From contig NC_061473.1 of assembly GCF_022581195.2 (NCBI RefSeq), forward strand, positions 3,968,001-4,032,000: a stretch of 64,000 bases of DNA, written 5' to 3'. Source of the stretch: Helicoverpa zea. Lineage: Eukaryota > Arthropoda > Insecta > Lepidoptera > Noctuidae. Position 1 is the first letter of the stretch. The number at the start of each line of letters is the position of its first letter. The notes under the pieces are model-generated. The model was not told the origin of the DNA. It saw nothing but the letters and a program-made list of their open reading frames with translations, and did no database searches. Below are positions 35,137 to 46,315 of this stretch, piece by piece. The translations under genes were made by a program, and so were the position numbers.

Positions 35137-35541
35137 TGTAGGTTCACACTAGATGCGTACGCTGAGCGGCTGACTATTCTACACATAAAAGAGCTCAGTA
35201 TTTGAACCCCCCAATCTTCATACATAACAGATGCTATGTCTTCCCAAGCGCATCTTCGTAAGTTTCTATCACTAGATTCTTCTGAATTCGCATTCCAAAT
35301 ACATTCTCTAGAATGTACTTCTGCAATAAACTTTTCGGTGTCGAACATCGCGAGGTGTCACGTGTCACGTCTGTCCTCATTGAAGTTTGTTTCTCGAGCG
35401 GCGGAGCGGCGCTATTCGGCAACTGCGTCCGCGTAGCCAATCCGCGTCCGCCGTGCATAGTCGCGTAGTATAATAATCGGCCACTGAGAGTCAGCGACAA
35501 CAGACGACGTAATAGCGTATAGTCGGTTCGGTGTGAACGAC
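35137..35541. mobile_element. Second small element nested in 34551-35630
   Basis: AGGTTCACACTAGATGCGTACG on the left and CGGTTCGGTGTGAACG on the right are loosely inverted (GTTCACAC core). Between them is a ~400-bp interior with no ORF of known type. The boundaries are approximate. Confidence 0.4.
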
Positions 35542-36639
35542 AATTTCAATATATATGGAAAAGCAATAAACTGCGTAACGCGCGCTCACAGTCAGCGGCC
35601 GACAATACGTTTGGTCTGAACGATGCCTATATTGTAAAGGAGTTCCCATAACTATATCTGATCTTAGCTGTCGATTCCACAATGGCAGTCAAACCTATCT
35701 TTGTGGAAAGTCTTCGCCAATACGAATAAAATAAGCCCAAACACGTGGTAGTTGCAACATACCGTTCGGGAGTTCCCTTGACTCTCTGTAGTCTCCATAA
35801 TCAAATCAGCTCCAAACCTTCACTGTTTACCAGTACCCTCAAAAATACACTCACATGTCTGGTTATGACTCGATGCGTGCCTACAATATTCAAGAGTTGC
35901 CCTCGATTTCTCAGGGTTTCCAGATCCACATCAGATCCTGGTCATCCGGATTGGCACCTTCCTTCTTTATGAAATGTCTTTAACAATAAAAACTAGCATT
36001 GCAACCTGTACAATCCTCTGAAACTGCTTGTCTTTTATATTTTTCAAACGATCCTGGACATTGTCTCCATGGAATTTTAATAAAATATTTATATTCAAAG
36101 AAACGTCATACCATTCTCCACGATTTAAAACTACTTTGATTCATGTCCGCCACTTTTTACAAAGCGGGTCAGATATGCCCCATGACCTTTAAGACATAAT
36201 TAGTTATTTTCAATCAGATTTCGGAATGATGACTATAAAATGTTGTATATAAATAACTTCAATAAAATAACTTTTACAAGGTACTGGCCTACTATTTTAG
36301 TTATATTATAAAATAAAAAATATTAACTATTTTGACTCTCACGAAATACACAGCATTTGTACGGAACCCTCGGTGCGCGAGTCCGACACGCACTTGGCCG
36401 GTTTATTCGTAGAATACACAGATTTATATTGCTTACGAACTCGGTAAGGTATTCTTTTATTAGGTGCGGAGCTCATTTTGTTTGTTTGACAAGTTAATTT
36501 ATTTTTTGTGCGAAATAACAGGGCTCTATATTATCATTTTCACCGTTAATGTAGGCCAATGCTAAAGTGGTGTAAAAGCCAACATGACTAGGAAAAGAAT
36601 AATCTAGATATATAATACTAGGATCAATGTAGATAGGGA

Positions 36640-36915
36640 AAAGTACTTCGATTTTTTGAATGCTCCAATCTCAGAGACCACTAGAGTGATTTGATAAATA
36701 TTTTCAGTGAAAGACAGCCTATTTACCTGGAAAGGCTACAGGCAAGCTACAGTTTTGTTTAGTACGATTTCCCGCGGTTTCACCCGCGTCCCTTAAGAAG
36801 CCGTACCGGGATAAAGTATAGTCTATGTTACTCGGGAAGAGTATACAACCTACAACAGTGATAAATTTCAAATGGGTTCAATAATTCCGGAGCCTATTTG
36901 CGTCAAACATACAGA
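36640..36915. repeat. Two opposed fragments of the GTTTGTTTG repeat family
   Basis: 36640-36740 carries the plus-strand AATCTCAGAGACCACTAG..TATTTACCTGG blocks. 36755-36915 carries the minus-strand CGCGGTTTCACCCGCGTCCC, ACCGGGATAAAGTATAG and CTCGGGAAGAG blocks. Confidence 0.5.
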
Positions 36916-37600
36916 AAAACTAACAATAAAATCTTTCCTCTTTATATATCAATATAGGTCTTATAGATAGTGTAGATTTGTTGCAGTCACTGCACGTGCT
37001 ATTGGCAGTAGCGTTCGTCAGCTCGCTTCAAACCACGAAAGTCGAAAAGATGAGCTACACAGCAAAATATTTTCTTCAAACTCTGCAAAAAAAAAAACAA
37101 ATGACTGCTGCCGTACTGCATAGAGCCTAACGAGACAGTTTTTTAGTATTGTTGGTTATAATTAAAGAGCCGGATTCTGAAGACAAAGGTGCCATTGAAG
37201 ACGTGGACTTTTCATTGGGAATCTCTTTTGTCTCAGGTGGAAACGGGGCTCTGACGTTGAATACGATTCTTGCAGGGTGCAGTTTTAAATGTACTTTTGT
37301 ATTATTGTAGTGGTTTGTTTATTTAGGTTTTAGATCATCATTTCGATGAGTGAAAAGCCATATCTAATGATGAAGTGTTTGAGCGCAGAGAGTAGGATTC
37401 AGACATCTACAGTATGACGACATTACCTACACAATTATACAACTATTTTTTCCAACTAGGTAAGTATTTAGGTGATCGAAGCAGTATTAACTTTTCAAAC
37501 AATTGCGTAGAAAATTATTTTGAATATATGGAACTATATATCGGTGATACCTTATTCTCCTGAACAGTCACAAAAACGGACTTCAGCCAGCGGTTTTATA

Positions 37601-38457
37601 GATAGTTCAACTCAGATTTGCGCGCGGCCCTATGTGTGCGTCGGCTTGTAAATATACAACTTTCATTCGTGTGACAGTGACGTCGTCCGAGCATGACGTG
37701 TTCTTATCGCTTTTTGTTATGGGTACAGTCGTTTACGAAAATGTCTAGTTCTTCACGGAGAAAATGTTTAAGGAGTCAGGTAGCGTTTCAAAAAATGAAA
37801 CAACATTCAAAGCTTTTTATTATTACATTTTACAGTTTTTCATTATTTTCTCATAAGTTTTTTCAAATTGACGTTAACAGTATCTAAGAAATAAATGAGG
37901 TGAAATATCTAAGATGAATTAAATACTCCTTACATATTTTCTAGATCTCGGGGTACGCGGACAATAAATAAAAGTGTGGACTAAGAATGTAAAAAGACGT
38001 ATAATCTAGTATAATAATGTAAACAAAATGTGTGAGGAATTTTAAAAAATAATATTGCTTCGCATAATGTCGACCAAAATAAGACGGAAATAATGAAACT
38101 CATAAATGAACGTTTAAGTCATATTGATGAAGGGATGTTGGGTAATACTTGTCGACATGTACAAAAGAAAAAAGAAAAATACTATAGACATTTTGACATG
38201 GTGTCAAAATTTATAATTTACCTCGGTGAGAGTAGCGAATCCGAAAATTCATCATTTGATTTTTCAAGTAGCGATTTAGAATCATTATAAATAAATAAAC
38301 ATTAAATTACGTAATAACTGTTTTTCTTTAAACAGCCGTAACCCCTAAATAACTGTATTTGTACCCGACTGTACCTCTTGTCACGCACACAAAGTCACTG
38401 TGTATGTACAAGGGTTACCCACACATAAGGCCGCGCGCAAGACTGAGTTGAACTTAC
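37601..38457 (+). mobile_element. Tc1/mariner-like deletion derivative
   Basis: 38-bp terminal inverted repeats match at 33 of 38, with the shared core GCGCGCGGCC. They are flanked by TATA at 37597-37600 and 38458-38461, fitting a TA target. The 857-bp interior keeps an ATG-led fragment (37741, MSSSSRRKCLRSQ...) and a C-terminal fragment. The catalytic middle is missing, so the copy cannot encode a full transposase. Confidence 0.75.
38036..38290 (+). pseudogene. Transposase C-terminal remnant
   Basis: The open frame ends at TAA 38288-38290. It reads NVDQNKTEIMKLINERLSH, then GNTCRHVQKKKEKYY, FIIYLGESSESE and an acidic, serine-rich end. The Cys-Arg-His-Val segment and acidic tail resemble the ends of some IS630/Tc1-type insect transposases (from memory). 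It is bounded by the TIRs of 37601-38457. Confidence 0.5.
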
Positions 38458-38984
38458 TATACCCACATGGTAAAGGAATTATTTGGCGCACTCGGATAAA
38501 ATATTGAGGGTTATACCTACCACCCGTGGATAGTGTAGTTTGTAAATCCAACAGTGAAATAATTTTTGTATCTGTCCATTAATCCCTGAGATTAGCACGT
38601 CCAAGTCACTGAACTTCGGCTATATAATATTAGTTAAAATATAACTCTATTACACAGATATTAGTTGAGAGAAGATATTCGTGTAATACCCAAGAGACAA
38701 TAAATGTTCATTATATGTAATTAGTGGAGTCAGAAAAGCCGTAGAGACTATTTTCTTAGCAGAACATTTAATTATGCCGACCAATGAAGCTAAAGAAACG
38801 CTACAGACAAAGTTTATTCTCTGTTAAAAGACTACTTTTACGTTTAATATCAATTAGCTTTCGCCTATAATTTCGTTTGCGTGAAATAATTACTTACTTA
38901 GCTCAATAATATTCAATTTATAAGTACATACTGTTTCTCAAGAGAAATCCTTATGCCTACATTATTACCAGGATAAAAAGTACT

Positions 38985-39287
38985 TAGTCGACAATCTGAT
39001 ACGATTGGAGAGAGATCAAGCGCAGGACCTCCGATGCATAGGAGTATCAATATCATGGATGGAGATATCATGCTGTCATTTTTGTAATTTTGACGTTAAA
39101 AAGTGCTTTTCTAATTAGCCTACTTTAATAAACGATTTGACTTCAATTTTCAATCACCATCATCCGACTACGGGATGCTTTATGTAAGTTTCTTGAAACC
39201 CAACTGATTTCGCCCCAACGGAATCGAACCCGAGACCCCGTGCACAGCAGTTGCACTAAGTAACTACTACATCAACGAGGCAGAAGA
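38985..39287 (-). mobile_element. Diverged SINE copy (5008-type)
   Basis: The minus-strand head starts near 39287 with GCCTCGTTGATGTAGTAG and has B box GGTTCGATTCC (39220-39230). The mid-body piece GCATCGGAGGTCCTGCGC, then TTGATCTCTCTCC, lies at 39000-39045. The order is conserved, with an inserted or diverged ~100-bp stretch between. Confidence 0.65.
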
Positions 39288-39599
39288 TTACACGCTATGA
39301 ATATTCATCACCTTAACAAGAATCATAAAGCCATGTTATGAATAAAACAAAACACTACGCGTAAGTCTAACTAATATAAGTAAGTATTATATTCTCCCTC
39401 AAGGATCCTTCATGATCTTCGAATATTTCATCCTTGAGCGGTCGATCCATGTTTACACAGGTTCAGAGATCAAACTGTTGATGTTGGCACGTATTTATGT
39501 TAAGACTGCACGTGCTCTTATCATTTTACATAGTTTTACTTAATACATAACTTGTATGAAGATTTCAGAGTTTTGGAAAAGGATTAGGTTTCAAGTTTG

Positions 39600-39765
39600 T
39601 TTGTTAAATGTAAAGCTGAAGAGATGATTTGCACGAATGCCCTAGTCTTAGTAACTACTCTAAGAACACTTCCAATTTGAAAAATTCTTTTAAGTATTCG
39701 ATATACCTTTTATCCAAGAAAACTTTTATCACGGAAAGCTGCCGAAACCGCTGACCGAAGCTAGC
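39600..39765 (+). repeat. Diverged GTTTGTTTG-family repeat
   Basis: GTTTGTTTGTTAAATG, AAAGCTGAAGAG, a TTTTATCC block and GCCGAAACCGCTGACCGAAG follow the order of 26645-26840 with many changes. Confidence 0.45.
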
Positions 39766-40671
39766 TATCATATGAATTAAACAAAAATGAATCTGATCTA
39801 CTAACATATTATTAAGTACCTACATTTTATTAGTTAATACACAATAAGTAGGTACATCACACCGTGATTATTTCTTGTATTTATTTTCTAAGCCAGTATT
39901 ACCTACTATAGATGTACTTGCATCTAGCTCTCGGTATCTAAAAGGCACACGCTGAGAGCATTCATTCGGAAAAGTGCATCATGTAAGAACTCCGGTATTG
40001 AAAATGGTTTATCCACTTGACCTTGTTTGTACAATATATTTTTATTGGAAAAACTTGCTGAAAAAGTCCTTAAATACAAGTGCCTTGAGACTTCAGTGCA
40101 TTTAATTTCGCAGTTCTGAAACCTATCTTTCAATTACTTGTTCGGTCTGTCTATCTAAACCCGAGATATCACTCTATCTTGTGTTACATTTTCATACGGT
40201 GAAACAAATATGAAAATCCGTGCAGTTTTTTTTTAGTTTTTTGAGAATTCACGAACAGGCAGAGACACGAGGCAGAGGAATTTGATTTACAATACGTAGT
40301 AATGCCAATAATATATTGCATTTGACATTACAAATTGGTGATGAATAAATCATACACGACACGTGCACCCGTGCAATCAAATATTCTAGGAAAAACCGCA
40401 GAGATAAACGATGGAACTATGCAGAGGTAGAAGCCACAGTTTTATATGAAACTGCCGCTTTTAGATCCACGCTAAATAAGTCACTATACTACGGTTTTAC
40501 TTATTTATTTTAAAAGATAATTGCCATATGAGAAACATATTCTGACATTAAAATAACAAAAAGTACTTCAATAATAGTTACGTTCATTGTACTTATCACG
40601 AGAGACGACTTCCGGTCACCGCAGACGCGGGTGGCTCACCTTTTTTCTGTCTCTTAAAAGACTGTACCTAC

Positions 40672-40822
40672 GCGCTCCTCAAAGAGCAGTCAGCAAATAT
40701 AGCAGGCCTGTCAGAGCTACGGTGTTTTTCGATAGATTTTCCGCGGCCCTGTAGGTACACAAAACGCTCCAGAACTTCAAAAGGAATATGTACCATGATG
40801 ACTCCATCTGAAGATTTCCCAC
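40672..40822 (-). other. Candidate isolated coding exon
   Basis: The minus strand shows a strong acceptor (CTTTTTTTTCAG) at 40823 and a GTAGGT donor directly after 40672. Between them one frame is open for 49 codons: GKSSDGVIMVHIPFEVLERF, then VYLQGRGKSIEKHRSSDRPA and IFADCSLRS. Composition is more balanced than its surroundings. No neighbouring exon or known domain was found. An overlapping frame with an ATG (40679-40915) is also open, so the evidence is suggestive only. Confidence 0.2.
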
Positions 40823-40829
40823 CTGAAAA

Positions 40830-42040
40830 AAAGGTACAAGGTTCGAAATAACTATAGTATCCTTATAAATTTTTCCACCCTTACCTTTCCCATAAAAATA
40901 CAATTTCAATAACATCTAATGGTGTCACCCAGGAATAACAATCATGACCAACATATAATTTGTTATGAATGAACGCAATCAGGACGGGTCCCACTGCGTA
41001 ATATCATGAAAATCACATCAATTTTTATGATTTTTTCATGGGTGTATTGCGGAAGACAGGCTGGACATATAAATTATTACCTGTCGGCCGGTATTGATAA
41101 AACGTCATATTTTACGTACTTCCTTAGTTTTAATTGCGTAAAATGTGTGTATGCGTATCGATGCCAATTATTGTTTTCAAGGAAAGATTTTATTTACTGA
41201 ATAAATTAAATCTATGAAGCTAAAAGTAGTAAATGATGCAGGAAGATTTTTTGTTATGAGATAGTGTTAGAAATATGTACGACATATACTTAAAAATGAG
41301 CAGCCAGTGTTGATATACTTTTGTCAAATACCATAACTTTAAGTCAATCATATGTTAGACTAATATTATCCTGTGACTTATTTATTGTTCTGTATGTTAT
41401 ATTCTCTTTTCATACATTAAGGAACTATACTATATTTACCGTAGTATACTAAATCATTTAGTTTTATACGGACAACACTACCTCTACTGTGAGGACAACC
41501 CTTGGAAGATTTTGACAGATAGAGCGCGCGCTTCCTTCGTGGACGGATAAACTATGTTTTCTTACGATTGATATTAAATTGTGTTTTAAAAAGTGAATAC
41601 AAGAAGTAATTGTGATACGAATTGACGTTTTATTTCTGATGAAGGCTAGGAGATCATACCCTAGCTTATACATAATTCGCCGACAGATTTAAAATGAAAA
41701 CAAATCCTTCTCTGAAAACAGTTAAAAAAACAACCAGCAGTCCAAAAGATAAATAAACTTACTTGTATCACCAACGAAACAATGTAACTGGCATATAGGT
41801 AACATTATGACACCTGTTGGCAGGACTCCACTCAATTATATTTTATTGTCACCGCTTTTATTTCGCACTACATCTGTCAGAAAGTCTGACAACTAGTTCT
41901 GTTGGGTATCATGTTACGTGGTGACTTGTGGAGGTCAGTTAGGAAGTATTTGATTGCCGACACAGCTCATTATTTCAAAAGGTTGTCTTCTTAATTATTT
42001 TCTGTTCGAAAATAGGCCATATTTCAGAAGTTTCCACACG
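40830..42040. other. No recognised feature
   Basis: AT-rich DNA with scattered short open frames and no repeat that I recognise. Confidence 0.4.
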
Positions 42041-42049
42041 GGTGAAACC

Positions 42050-42240
42050 ATAGGATGCAGGTAACAGCCAGTTTTGTATAACCTATGTGTTTGTTTGTAA
42101 CTTTTTCACGAGTAAACCGCTAAACGGATATTGATGAAACTAAGAAGTATCATAGCTTATACACCAGAATAACAATAGGCTACTTTTTATCCAGGTACGG
42201 GAAGTAATTTCTTCAGAAAGCGGCTGAAACCGCTGATGGA
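42050..42240 (+). repeat. GTTTGTTTG-family repeat
   Basis: GTGTTTGTTTGTAACTTTTTC, GGCTACTTTTTATCCAGG, GAAAGCGGCTGAAACCGCTG and GGAAGTTAGC match the family in order. Confidence 0.55.
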
Positions 42241-42504
42241 AGTTAGCAAGAAAATAAGTGACCAAAATAAAGTCATCTAAAACGCCTCTACCTTAATTGG
42301 TAGCACTTTTATTAATAAATGGACCCTTTTTGGCGTTTCTCCTAAAAGTCCGGGGGAGCATATTATAAAAGCTAACAGGCAGTTTACAGGTGGAGTGTCA
42401 GTGTAAACGAATGCGGAGTAATTGCCGTGACACTAGTGCTGTGCTAGCTGTTTCGCGAAATTCGAATTTCGGGACTGCGAATTCTGTTTTAGAGGAATAT
42501 TTTA

Positions 42505-42725
42505 AACTAGTCACCTGCCCCGGCTTTTCACGGGTGCAATTTACCCGTATCAGTATTCTGATACTAAATACTCTACATTACACATATAAACCTTCCTCTT
42601 CAATCACACTATGTATTACAAAAGCGCATAAAATCTACATGTTGCGTAGTTTTAAAGATTTAAGCGTACATAGAGACACAGGGAAGAGAAAGGGACTTTG
42701 TTTTATCCTATGTATGTATATGTCT
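42505..42725 (+). repeat. CCCCGGCTT...TTGCGTAGTTTTAAAG dispersed repeat
   Basis: GCCCCGGCTTTTCACGGGTG, AACCTTCCTCTTCAATCAC, TGTTGCGTAGTTTTAAAGAT and GACTTTGTTTTATCCTATG are blocks of a widespread insect repeat. The 142-codon frame 42390-42818 runs through it and is not a gene. A weaker relative starts near 44632. Confidence 0.55.
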
Positions 42726-42864
42726 ATGTATGTGTTTTGCTGTAAAGTATACTTAGAGGTAATATGTAGAGTGGGTGTTATTGACATTCTGTGCTATGTT
42801 CTTTTATGTATGTTGTGATTTTCCCAGAATAATTGATCTATGTAAATTAGTACATACATTTTTT

Positions 42865-43055
42865 TTTTTTTTAACGACGTCAAAAATCATCAAATGACCC
42901 CTTCCGCTGTGGGTTAGCAGCGGAGAGGGAGTGTCAGACTCTTACTGACTAAAAACCGTCGTGTTCCGTCATGGGCCTTTTATGTACCAGGGCCGCGGTA
43001 TCTCTTTCGAACAACCCGCAGCCCCGGCAGGCCTTGGCCCTGCTGGGCCCCGCTG
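42865..43055 (+). repeat. Dispersed repeat (GTGTCAGACTCTTACTGAC family)
   Basis: Clearest of three copies: CATCAAATGACCCCTTCCGC, TGGGTTAGCAGCGG, GAGTGTCAGACTCTTACTGA, TTATGTACCAGGGCCGCGG and CTTTCGAACAACCCGCAGCC. Confidence 0.65.
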
Positions 43056-43156
43056 AGTACATACATTTAATTGGCACAATTTAGACTGATTTATCTTAAA
43101 CTTTTTATAGCTAAGACTGAAAAAAAATTTTAAGCTTTTATTAGAGATTTTTAAGA

Positions 43157-43453
43157 ATGTTGAGACCTTCTGACTTTGATGGTTATCATCTTTTTATGGG
43201 CAAAATTTCTGCGAAGTTCGAAAATCCCACTTCTCCTCATCCCATCCCTAAGTTTCCCGCAAAAAGTCCATTAAAATCCAACATAACATGGCAGGCCCAC
43301 TTCTCAGAAATTAAATCTGTTTGCAATAAATTAAGTAATTGTTTTACCGAAGTTACGAGGGTCCCGGATTACGCGTCGTTAAAAATATTGACACGACAAA
43401 TATTTAACTTTGTTAACCCAATGTTTCTTTATTACTTTACCTTATTTATTTAG
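43157..43453 (+). pseudogene. Possible reverse-transcriptase thumb remnant
   Basis: 98-codon frame. The middle (NITWQAHFSEIKSVCNKLSN, then CFTEVTRVPDYASLKIL) recalls the 'L-x-W..H-I-x-x-x-x-x-K-L-x' segment after the RT domain of Jockey-like elements. Its C-terminal end is hydrophobic and aberrant. The start is not meaningful. Confidence 0.35.
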
Positions 43454-43619
43454 TACTCACCTATGGATTTTATGTGAGTATATTCAAAGTAGAACAGTAT
43501 TTTTGATAGCTAGTTGAACTTTTTACATACCTACCTACTTAGTCTGATGTTGGTCAAGTGATGGGGGCAATAACTATTGAGTTGATGTACATTATTTGGG
43601 ATATTGATTGAGAAAATGC

Positions 43620-43790
43620 ATGCTTAGTATGTACGGAGAGGAACAGGAAGACCTAAGAAAAGATGGATGGATTGCCTGAAAGATGACATGAATAGGAAGG
43701 GAGTGAGTGTCAGTATGACGAGTGGCAGAGAAAAATGGAAGTGGAAGACATATTGCGCCGACCTGATGATAATATTGGGAACAGCTGGTC
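43620..43790 (+). pseudogene. Non-LTR ORF2 C-terminal fragment
   Basis: The plus-strand frame reads RGTGRPKKRWMDCLKDDMNR, then KGVSVSMTSGREKWKWKTYC and ADL. It is homologous by pattern to the minus-strand fragment at 20687-20884 (GRGRLKKRWMDCVKVDM). Confidence 0.7.
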
Positions 43791-44631
43791 AGGAGGAATA
43801 TGCAGTGAAGTTAGTTAGCGCATTGTTTTTATCATAGCTAGATAATGAAATTGTTCATGAACAAAAAACGTACAGGATCAACGCGAAGCCACCGAAACTA
43901 AGTGCATAATTTCAGAAATATTTGCTTCCAATTTGTTACTGTTCTCTAGAGCAAGTATACCAGAGGCGACATTTGTGTGGAATCTCGTTTTCATAATATT
44001 CCTGCAGTTATATCTAGATGCAGCTAGCGTATCAACGATATAAAAAATATTATGTTTATTTTACGACGGCCTCTGTCGGTTTTCTAACGGACACAGAGTA
44101 AAAAAATATGCATAGTGACATTATGTCTGAACTCCAAGGTTTTACCAAATTCAGTATTGCACCTTTATCTTTATCAGACAAACACACTTCGGTACCTATA
44201 TTATAAACTACCTCTAGAAATTGATGTATTGCTGTTTTATAACTCTTTGTGTAAAATCTACTTATCAATTTAAGAATGAACTTGGGAGTAATGAAACTTA
44301 TAATTTTTTAACAAATTATTTGCTAAACAGTTGCAAACTACCTATTTGATCAATGACACCAAAATACAAGAGTGAATGTGCGACATATTTTAATGTCGAG
44401 CACGGCTTAACCAAGCGTACTTATCTACTTAGGTATAGGAACGCGTAAGTTACAAAATAAATAGTCCGTTGTCTCGTTTTTGAAAATTAATTTAGTTTTT
44501 CCACTGCACTATTTTACTCTGTGACAGTGTCATCAAGATTTTTTAATATGAAGAAATTGTTGCATTTCTAGAACCCGGCTGGCGGCGTTTTGCTTATGAA
44601 TCTGACATTTTACAATATTATGTTTTTACTA

Positions 44632-44790
44632 CTAGCTTACCGTGGCTTCGACTGCATTCTGGAAAAAACTAGGTTATATTACACTGACATACATATAAAA
44701 CTTACCTTAGGTGTTGCATGTTGGCGATCATGGGCCCGAAGCCAACACGCTGAAGCTCTTTTGAAACAACTTTAATTAATGAATGCGTGA
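44632..44790 (+). repeat. Degraded relative of the 42505 repeat
   Basis: ACTAGCTTACCGTGGCTTCG resembles the 'ACTAGCT(GA)CC(CC)GGCTTCG' start. The rest is diverged and the limit is approximate. Confidence 0.3.
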
Positions 44791-45295
44791 CACAAACCGA
44801 CAATTATCCACTGTATATACTATAAAATATGCTAGAAAATATAATTAAGGATTCAACAGTTTATAAAAGATAAAAGTAGGAAGGTACAGAGAGCATATAT
44901 ATAATACAAATTTTCTTTGAGAACCTCGTCCAGAGCTTTAGCTATCGCAAGCAATGCAAACTAAATATTTGTTGCTGAGTTCCGATGTTTGTGCATCACA
45001 GATTGCTGTTTGCGAACTCACATGATAGTATGCAAGGAAAAAAAACTTGTATAAAAGCAAACCTAATGCTTTTCGATAAGAAGCTCTGTTTTTATCAATA
45101 GATCATACCAACCTATTTTTTTTTTTTAACTTTGTTCATTTTCATTCAATACCACGTCCGTACTTTCTCAGGTTGTATATTGTGTGCGTACCAAACAAAT
45201 AGGTTCAGTATTTTTGATTTGAAAGTGACTTATTTATTCTAGAATCGAATCTGCATATTCTACTCGTACTTTAGGCCTGAAAGGCTTGGTGCTTT

Positions 45296-45545
45296 AGGCC
45301 GCGTTTCCACTGACACGGAGCTGGGCGGAGAGGAGCTGAGCGGTGCACAAATTGACCAATGACTATGCTTGAAATCTCCGCTCCGCTTCAATGGAAACAG
45401 TACGAGCGGGGTGGAGCAGAGCTGAGCGAATATTCATACATCGAGGCGGTGCAGTGCGGAGGACAGCGAGCATTGGGGTGCAGAGCGGAGGACAGCGAGG
45501 CGGTACGGAGTGGTGCGGAGCGGGGCGGTGCGTGACTCGCGTGCA
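45296..45545 (+). repeat. GC-rich degenerate GGAGCGG repeat
   Basis: A ~250-bp purine- and CpG-rich patch of imperfect GGCGGAGCGG / GAGCTGAGCGG units within AT-rich DNA, introduced by CCGCGTTTCCACTGACACGG. Open frames here come from lack of A/T-rich stop codons. Confidence 0.6.
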
Positions 45546-46079
45546 GTGTGTCAGTTGTCTTCGTTACGTCACTAGGTGCATACGTAAAATGGATGAAACC
45601 ACTTCTTTACCAATTTGTTTTAAATCGGTTGAGAAGTTTTTACGTAAAAGTCACTGACCACCAGAAACCCTGGCCTGACCCGATGGCATATAAACGTAGA
45701 CTTAAAATGAAACCAACTAAGCTCCAGCAAATTTTCCTATTAGACTCAATTAACAACAAATTGGGTTCTTCTCAAAAAACTTATTAAAGTACCAAATCAC
45801 CAATACGTTGAAAACTTCGATTGCTTCGTACTAAGAAAAACTTGGGTAAAATACATGATGAGCAAGTTTCTCGACCTTTCAACAATTTTTGAATAGCAAA
45901 TATACTTAATCATAAAGTTAGCCGTTTAAGTTCAATGGCATTCATCATGTAAGGTTGGCAGGCGAAATTATTTACTGACTGGCTGTTGCCTGCGGTTTCA
46001 GTTTAATTTTAGACAGTATTTTTTATACACCATGATAAAACTATCCTACGTATTTGCCCATGTTTTTTTCTCAGATTCG

Positions 46080-46315
46080 GCAAATCCATACTAATATTAT
46101 TATATCGTTTTTGATATTCGCCACTTAATCCCTGCCTACTTATGTAAAAATTTTGTACGCCACTCACAGGCAAAACATGTATGGCTCTAACTTTACGTAC
46201 CTAATCTCAACACCTCATGTTTTAACAATACCTCTGGTTTGTAAACATATACCCATGTTTTAACAACCCAGGTTTAATAAATTATCTTTTATCTTTATCT
46301 TTTATCTTTATACAA
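46080..46315 (+). repeat. Probable non-LTR 3' UTR with (TCTTTTA)n tail
   Basis: Repeated TCATGTTTTAACAA / CCCATGTTTTAACAA, then AATAAATTATCTTTTATCTT and further TCTTTTA units (46277-46312). Such oligomeric tails mark the 3' end of CR1-like elements. No ORF remains. Confidence 0.35.

Larger units (their letters stand above)
34551..35630. mobile_element. 1.08-kb inverted-repeat element nested in the right copy
   Basis: Found by comparing the two inverted copies: sequence continuous in the left copy is split here. The ends match at 30 of 34 bases when inverted; the best shared block is ACCAAACGTATTGTC. The junction (GTTATAA / TATTGTAAAGG) allows a TA target duplication, but this is not certain. 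Rich in CpG and alternating ACGCGCG, so many spurious open frames arise here. Confidence 0.75.
32636..36407 (-). mobile_element. Right copy of the inverted pair, with nested insertion
   Basis: Reverse-complement copy of 21173-23832 with matching ends (CATTTTTAGGGTTCCGTAC to CACTTGGCCGGTTTATT). It includes the same tandem array, microsatellite and palindrome arms (33790-34050 and 35690-35960). It is 3772 bp rather than 2660 because it contains the 34551-35630 insertion and keeps ~85 bp that the left copy lost. Confidence 0.85.

Noticed and set aside
34622..35500. Overlapping open frames on both strands, up to 125 codons
   Set aside because: They fall in CpG-rich nested MITE sequence where stop codons are rare; no domain pattern.
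39924..40133. 69-codon minus-strand frame
   Set aside because: No recognised motif; a possible acceptor (TTTCAG) is not matched by a convincing donor.
42390..42818. 142-codon frame, the longest in the window
   Set aside because: It crosses a common dispersed repeat (42505-42725); its second half is a hydrophobic, Cys-rich low-complexity read and no start context or splice sites are evident.
45391..45787. Open frames in and after the GC-rich patch
   Set aside because: The first is repeat sequence; the second (to 45787) has no recognised motif, and the two frames disagree.
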